Assembly (NCBI GenBank): GCA_034421015.1
Contig: DAOUKT010000023.1
Coordinates: 1-9,060 of the forward strand
Length of the DNA: 9,060 bases
DNA from: DAOUJW01 sp034421015
Lineage (GTDB): Bacteria > Chloroflexota > Dehalococcoidia > Lucifugimonadales > UBA2985
Direction: 5' to 3'
Shown one piece after another: positions 5,160-9,060 of this stretch (positions within the stretch are counted from its first letter, which is position 1; every line of letters starts with the position of its first letter). The position numbers were made by a program, and so were the translations under genes. The notes under the pieces are model-generated. The model was not told the DNA's origin. It made no database searches and was given only the letters and a program-made list of their open reading frames with translations.

Positions 5160-7976
5160 ATGACCGGAGACAACGAAAATCGCCCATCCCTGATCCGAGA
5201 GACGCCGCCCCTGCTGATGCTCATGGACGGACACGCCATGGTGCACAGGGCGTGGCACGGCATTCAGTCGCCCCTGACCCTGAGCAAGACCAACGAGGAC
5301 GTTCGGGGCGTCTACGCATTTGCTAACACCTTCATCAAGGCCATCCAGGAGTGGGAGCCGACCCACTGCGCCATTGCCTTTGACATGTCCGCGCCCACCT
5401 TCAGGCACGTCCAGTACCCCGAATACAAGGCGCACAGGCCTGAGACTCCCGACGGGCTGAGGGCCCAGTTTCCGTGGGTGAGGCGGTTGATGGAGGCCTT
5501 CAAGATTCCCATATTCGAGGTGGAGGAGTACGAGGCCGACGATGTCCTGGGCACTCTGTCCAGACAAGCTACCGAGCAGGGGATGGAGACCATCATCCTC
5601 ACCGGCGACACCGACACCCTGCAGCTTGTATCGCCGTCGGTGCGGGTGGTGCTGAGCAGAGGCGTTCAGGACCGGGCAATCTTCGACGTGGCGGCCGTCC
5701 GAGAGCGGTACGGCGGGCTGGAGCCCGGGCAGCAGCCGGACGTCAAGGCGCTGGAGGGCGATACGTCGGACAACATCCCCGGGGTGCCCAAGGTCGGGCG
5801 CAAGACCGCCGTCAAGCTCATACAGGACTTCGGCAGCATTGAGGGCGTCTACGCGGGCATAGACAGCGTGATGCCGCCCAGGGTGCGCGAGGCGGTGGCG
5901 TCCCACGAGGCGGAGGTCAGGCAGGGCCTGGAGCTGACTACCATCGTGACCCAAGTGCCCATCACACTGGAGCCGGAGGGATGCCGCTTCTGGCAGTACA
6001 ACCGCGATCAGGTTGTGGACCTGCTGCGAGACCTGGAGTTCAGGAGCATTGTGTCCAGGGTGCCGGAGGGCATTGCCCAAGACGGTTCCCAAGGAGGCAG
6101 CCCGTCCCAGGGCGTGCTGATGGAGGAGGCTCCGGCGGAGACGGGGGTGTACGAGACTGTGTGGGACATCGACCACTTGGAGGCCGTCATATCCGAGATG
6201 CGGGCCGCAGGCAGCTTCACCTTTGACGTGGAGACCACTGGCAAGGACGCCGTGGCGTCGGACCTCGTCGGCGTCTCCCTCTCGGCGGCTTCCGGCAGGG
6301 GCTGCTACATCCCCCTGGGCCACCAGGGGGGCGACCAGATTCCCATCGACAAGGCCCTGGACCTGCTCAAGCCGCTGTTCGAGGACCCGGCCATTGGCAA
6401 GACAGCCCACAACGGCAACTACGATATGACGGTTCTGGCGAAGTACGACATCTGGGTCGAGAACCTGGACTTCGATACGATGGTGGCGGCGCACCTGCTC
6501 GGCGAAAAGTCCCTTGGCCTGAAGAACCTGGCCTTCACCAAACTCAGCCACGAGATGACGCCCATCGAGACGCTCATCGGCACGGGGCGCAACCAGAAGA
6601 CAATGGCCCAGGTTCCGGTCGAGCAGGCCTCCGACTACGCCTCCGCGGATGCCGACATGACCCAGCGGCTGAAGGACGTCTTCCAGCCGGAGCTTGAGCG
6701 GGAGGCGTCGCTGTCGGAGGTGTTCGCCGGTATGGAGATGCCCCTGGTGCCGGTGCTCGTGCGGATGCAGCGCAACGGCGTCTACCTGGAAGTCGACCGC
6801 CTGCGGGAGATGGCCGTTGACCTGGGCGAACGTCTCGGCAGCCTGGAGCAGGAGGTGTTCGACACCGTCGGGCACAGGTTCACCCTCAACTCCACCCAGC
6901 AGCTAGCCGACGTGCTGTTCAACGAGCTGCGGCTGCCCCACACAAGGCGCACCAAGACGGGCTACTCCACGGACGCCGCCGCGCTGGACAACCTCAAGAT
7001 GATGGTCAACGAGGGCAGGGTTGAGAATGCAGACCCCCGCTCGCTGCAGGTGCTGGACGGCATCCTGGAGTACAGGGAGCTTTCCAAGCTGAAATCGACC
7101 TACGTGGACTCCCTGCCACTGCTGGTCAACCCGCAGACGGGGCGCGTGCATACCAGCTACAACCAAACGGGATCGGCGACGGGGCGCATGTCCAGCAACG
7201 ATCCCAATCTGCAGAACATACCCGTTCGCACGGAGCTGGGCAGGCAGGTGCGCCGGGCCTTTGTGGCCCAGGACGCGCCGGAGTGGACGCTCCTGGCCGC
7301 GGACTACTCCCAGATCGAGCTCCGGGTGCTGGCGCACCTCTCCAGAGACCCCGGGCTGCTGGACGCCTTCCTGCGGGACGAGGACATCCACTCGGCGACG
7401 GCGGCGCAGGTGAACAACGTCCCCATCGACGCCGTGACCTCGGAGATGCGGCGCGTGGCCAAGGTTATGAACTTCGGCGTCATCTACGGGCTGAGCGCCT
7501 TCGGCATATCCCAGCAGACGGACCTGGCCCCGGACCAGGGCGCAAGGTTCATCGAGAGCTACTTCAGCAAGTACCCGGGCATCCAGATCTACCTTGAGGA
7601 AGCCAAGTCCCAGGCCAGGAAGCTGGGCTACCTGGAGACGGTCTGCGGGCGGCGCCGCTACTTCCCGGAGATGGGTTCGTCTAACTTCCACATACGGCAG
7701 GCGGCCGAGCGCATGGCGGTGAACATGCCCATCCAGGGCACAGCGGCGGACATCGTCAAGCTGGCGATGGTGTCCATCGACCGCGAAATGCAGGAGCGGG
7801 GCATGCGCAGCAGGATGATCCTCCAGGTACACGACGAGCTTATCTTTGAGACGCCCCGTGACGAGATAGATGACCTGAAGGCGATGGTGCTTGAACTCAT
7901 GCCGGCGGCCCTGGAAATGGCAGTGCCTCTCAAGGTGGAGCTAAAGGCCGGCCACAACTGGGGGGATATGGGGTAG
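5160..7976 (+). CDS. polA: DNA polymerase I with both exonuclease domains
   Basis: Removes RNA primers and fills gaps in Okazaki-fragment maturation and excision repair. The 938-residue chain has the full three-domain layout. The 5' nuclease domain (about 15-300) shows LMDGHA, EADD (125-128), TGDTD (148-152), GDTSDN (200-205) and a helix-hairpin-helix. The 3'-5' exonuclease domain (about 330-510) keeps the proofreading residues Asp356 and Glu358 (DVETT), Asp422 (NGNYD) and Asp497 (YASAD), so proofreading looks intact, unlike Taq polymerase. The polymerase domain (about 520-938) has motif A DYSQIE (715-720), motif B Arg764, Lys768, Phe772 and Tyr776, and motif C HDE (891-893). These polymerase residues sit ten positions beyond their E. 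coli equivalents. Phe772 at the nucleotide-discrimination site predicts dideoxynucleotide discrimination like E. coli Pol I. GGAGAG (5148-5153), six bases before the ATG, supports the start. A low-complexity Gly/Ser/Gln linker (about 303-320) follows the 5' nuclease. Confidence 0.97.
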   Translation: MTGDNENRPSLIRETPPLLMLMDGHAMVHRAWHGIQSPLTLSKTNEDVRGVYAFANTFIKAIQEWEPTHCAIAFDMSAPTFRHVQYPEYKAHRPETPDGLRAQFPWVRRLMEAFKIPIFEVEEYEADDVLGTLSRQATEQGMETIILTGDTDTLQLVSPSVRVVLSRGVQDRAIFDVAAVRERYGGLEPGQQPDVKALEGDTSDNIPGVPKVGRKTAVKLIQDFGSIEGVYAGIDSVMPPRVREAVASHEAEVRQGLELTTIVTQVPITLEPEGCRFWQYNRDQVVDLLRDLEFRSIVSRVPEGIAQDGSQGGSPSQGVLMEEAPAETGVYETVWDIDHLEAVISEMRAAGSFTFDVETTGKDAVASDLVGVSLSAASGRGCYIPLGHQGGDQIPIDKALDLLKPLFEDPAIGKTAHNGNYDMTVLAKYDIWVENLDFDTMVAAHLLGEKSLGLKNLAFTKLSHEMTPIETLIGTGRNQKTMAQVPVEQASDYASADADMTQRLKDVFQPELEREASLSEVFAGMEMPLVPVLVRMQRNGVYLEVDRLREMAVDLGERLGSLEQEVFDTVGHRFTLNSTQQLADVLFNELRLPHTRRTKTGYSTDAAALDNLKMMVNEGRVENADPRSLQVLDGILEYRELSKLKSTYVDSLPLLVNPQTGRVHTSYNQTGSATGRMSSNDPNLQNIPVRTELGRQVRRAFVAQDAPEWTLLAADYSQIELRVLAHLSRDPGLLDAFLRDEDIHSATAAQVNNVPIDAVTSEMRRVAKVMNFGVIYGLSAFGISQQTDLAPDQGARFIESYFSKYPGIQIYLEEAKSQARKLGYLETVCGRRRYFPEMGSSNFHIRQAAERMAVNMPIQGTAADIVKLAMVSIDREMQERGMRSRMILQVHDELIFETPRDEIDDLKAMVLELMPAALEMAVPLKVELKAGHNWGDMG

Positions 7977-8014
7977 GGGAGCTTAGCTGAGGACCATTGG
8001 AAGAGGTGACTTAA

Positions 8015-9049
8015 ATGAACGCTTCCGAGTTGTTTCAAGAACACCTGAAACGGGAGAATACCTTCAGGATGGATCTCTACGCGCTTTCTCAATTCGTCAA
8101 AGCGCGAGCTTCAAGTGGCGTTGCTGACGCGGTAAGCTCAACTGAACTGTTCTGGGAAACATTGCGACCAAGGGCCGACTATTTGGATGATAGAAGGCAC
8201 AAATTCCCATTTGGCTATGACGAGGAACCTCAGGCTCTGCCGGATGATATGGAGAGTCGATTCTTGGAGATTTTAGCTGAACAGGAACGCGAGTGCAGAA
8301 TACATCCCTCTCCCGATACCGATGATTGGCGAAATGGCACCACTATGGAGCAGTTCAATGCAGGCAGCCAGTACATACACGTGGGTGCTGCTTCAGCGTT
8401 GAGACAATGGAGGAGGTATGGCTTATTCTCCGAATATGTGAGACAGACCCTGCAAGAAGTGGTCAGAGTCCTATACCTACTAGGGATAGATTACATGGAA
8501 ACAGAGAAGATATATCGCTCCATTTATCGAATGTCCGGCATTGTTAGTAGCCTATTTGATCTTAACAATGTGGAGGGTGCTGGGGGCGATGTTGTATCGC
8601 TCTGGGGCGTCAGGGCGTTGGTTCTCAACAAACTTCTAGCCATTAAGACTATTGATCGTGATTATGATGAAGCTTTCAGGTTAGGAACTGAGGCGGTAGC
8701 ATTGTTTGAGTATGTGTCTGAAGCGGCCAATATAGATGAAGAAAGTCTTATAAAAGATGGGATAGTTGAGGATTACTCTCTGGAAGAAGATCAGAAAATT
8801 CGCTCAGCGATTCGTGCACACTTGAAGCCCGAGGTTCTTGAGCCACAGTGGATTGTGGACGCATTTGAAGGCCTAAAGGGTCTGGAAGATAGCGATAATT
8901 GGCTAATGGTGGCCCGAAATTGTAGGCTTTTAGCCTATTCTGCGGTAGATGTCAACGCCGGATTAGATTTGACCCACTATCGCCGGTTTAGTATTGACCC
9001 ACCCCTGGCTGTGATTTCGTATTCTGGGATTCCTCCGATGATGGATTGA
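8015..9049 (+). CDS. Unrecognised helical protein, possibly TPR-like
   Basis: I do not recognise this 344-residue protein. It appears soluble, mostly helical and acidic, with no signal peptide or membrane segment and only two cysteines (94, 303). Helix-rich stretches lie at about 112-182, 199-240 and 255-312. The segment 199-234, ending in DYDEAFRLGTEAVALFEYV, resembles a single tetratricopeptide-like helix pair, but no repeat array is evident. GAGGTGA (8003-8009), five bases before the ATG, is a strong ribosome binding site, so the gene is probably translated. It starts 38 bases after polA with no terminator between them, so read-through from polA is possible. Base use differs sharply: hand counts give 25 G+C in 8641-8700 against 40 in 7381-7440 of polA, and A+T-ending codons are frequent. 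This suggests horizontal acquisition. The frame is complete, with a stop at 9047-9049. Confidence 0.75.
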   Translation: MNASELFQEHLKRENTFRMDLYALSQFVKARASSGVADAVSSTELFWETLRPRADYLDDRRHKFPFGYDEEPQALPDDMESRFLEILAEQERECRIHPSPDTDDWRNGTTMEQFNAGSQYIHVGAASALRQWRRYGLFSEYVRQTLQEVVRVLYLLGIDYMETEKIYRSIYRMSGIVSSLFDLNNVEGAGGDVVSLWGVRALVLNKLLAIKTIDRDYDEAFRLGTEAVALFEYVSEAANIDEESLIKDGIVEDYSLEEDQKIRSAIRAHLKPEVLEPQWIVDAFEGLKGLEDSDNWLMVARNCRLLAYSAVDVNAGLDLTHYRRFSIDPPLAVISYSGIPPMMD

Positions 9050-9060
9050 GCATCTGTTGT

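Noticed and set aside
5142..6875. 577-codon open frame on the minus strand over polA
   Set aside because: It lies opposite the conserved nuclease and exonuclease domains of polA; its His/Leu/Arg/Val-rich composition is typical of a G+C-rich shadow frame.
6903..7832. 309-codon minus-strand frame over the polymerase domain
   Set aside because: Antisense to motifs A to C of polA, with no family features of its own.

Overview
The window looks like a stretch of bacterial chromosome with G+C-rich genes. All five complete coding regions lie on the + strand. The first four have a similar G+C-rich codon style; the fifth is visibly more A+T-rich. A plausible but unproven host is a Chloroflexota lineage (Dehalococcoidia/SAR202-like). 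This rests on the general look of the proteins and the dense dispersed short palindromic repeats; no marker gene in the window settles it.

Region by region: bases 1-376 carry short inverted repeats followed by a candidate promoter. Bases 377-3588 hold two metabolic genes that look like one transcription unit: a short-type AMP-forming acetyl-CoA synthetase (acsA), then, 80 bases later, a DRE-TIM Claisen-condensing enzyme of the homocitrate/isopropylmalate/Re-citrate synthase superfamily. A perfect 30-base palindrome closes the unit. Bases 3589-4252 have no gene but hold at least three families of dispersed palindromic repeats. Next come an EamA/DMT-family membrane transporter (4253-5110) and, behind its own candidate promoter, a full three-domain DNA polymerase I (5160-7976). 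The last gene (8015-9049) encodes an unrecognised 344-residue protein with lower G+C.

Functional reading: acetyl-CoA synthetase makes acetyl-CoA from acetate, and the next gene encodes an enzyme of a family that condenses acetyl-CoA with a 2-oxoacid. Together they suggest acetate activation followed by entry into the TCA cycle or amino-acid synthesis; the exact product (citrate, homocitrate, isopropylmalate or other) cannot be fixed from sequence reading alone. polA is a housekeeping repair and replication gene. I found no CRISPR array, transposase, tRNA or rRNA, and no convincing new multi-gene system. The best leads are the condensing enzyme paired with acsA, the orphan gene after polA, and the repeat islands.
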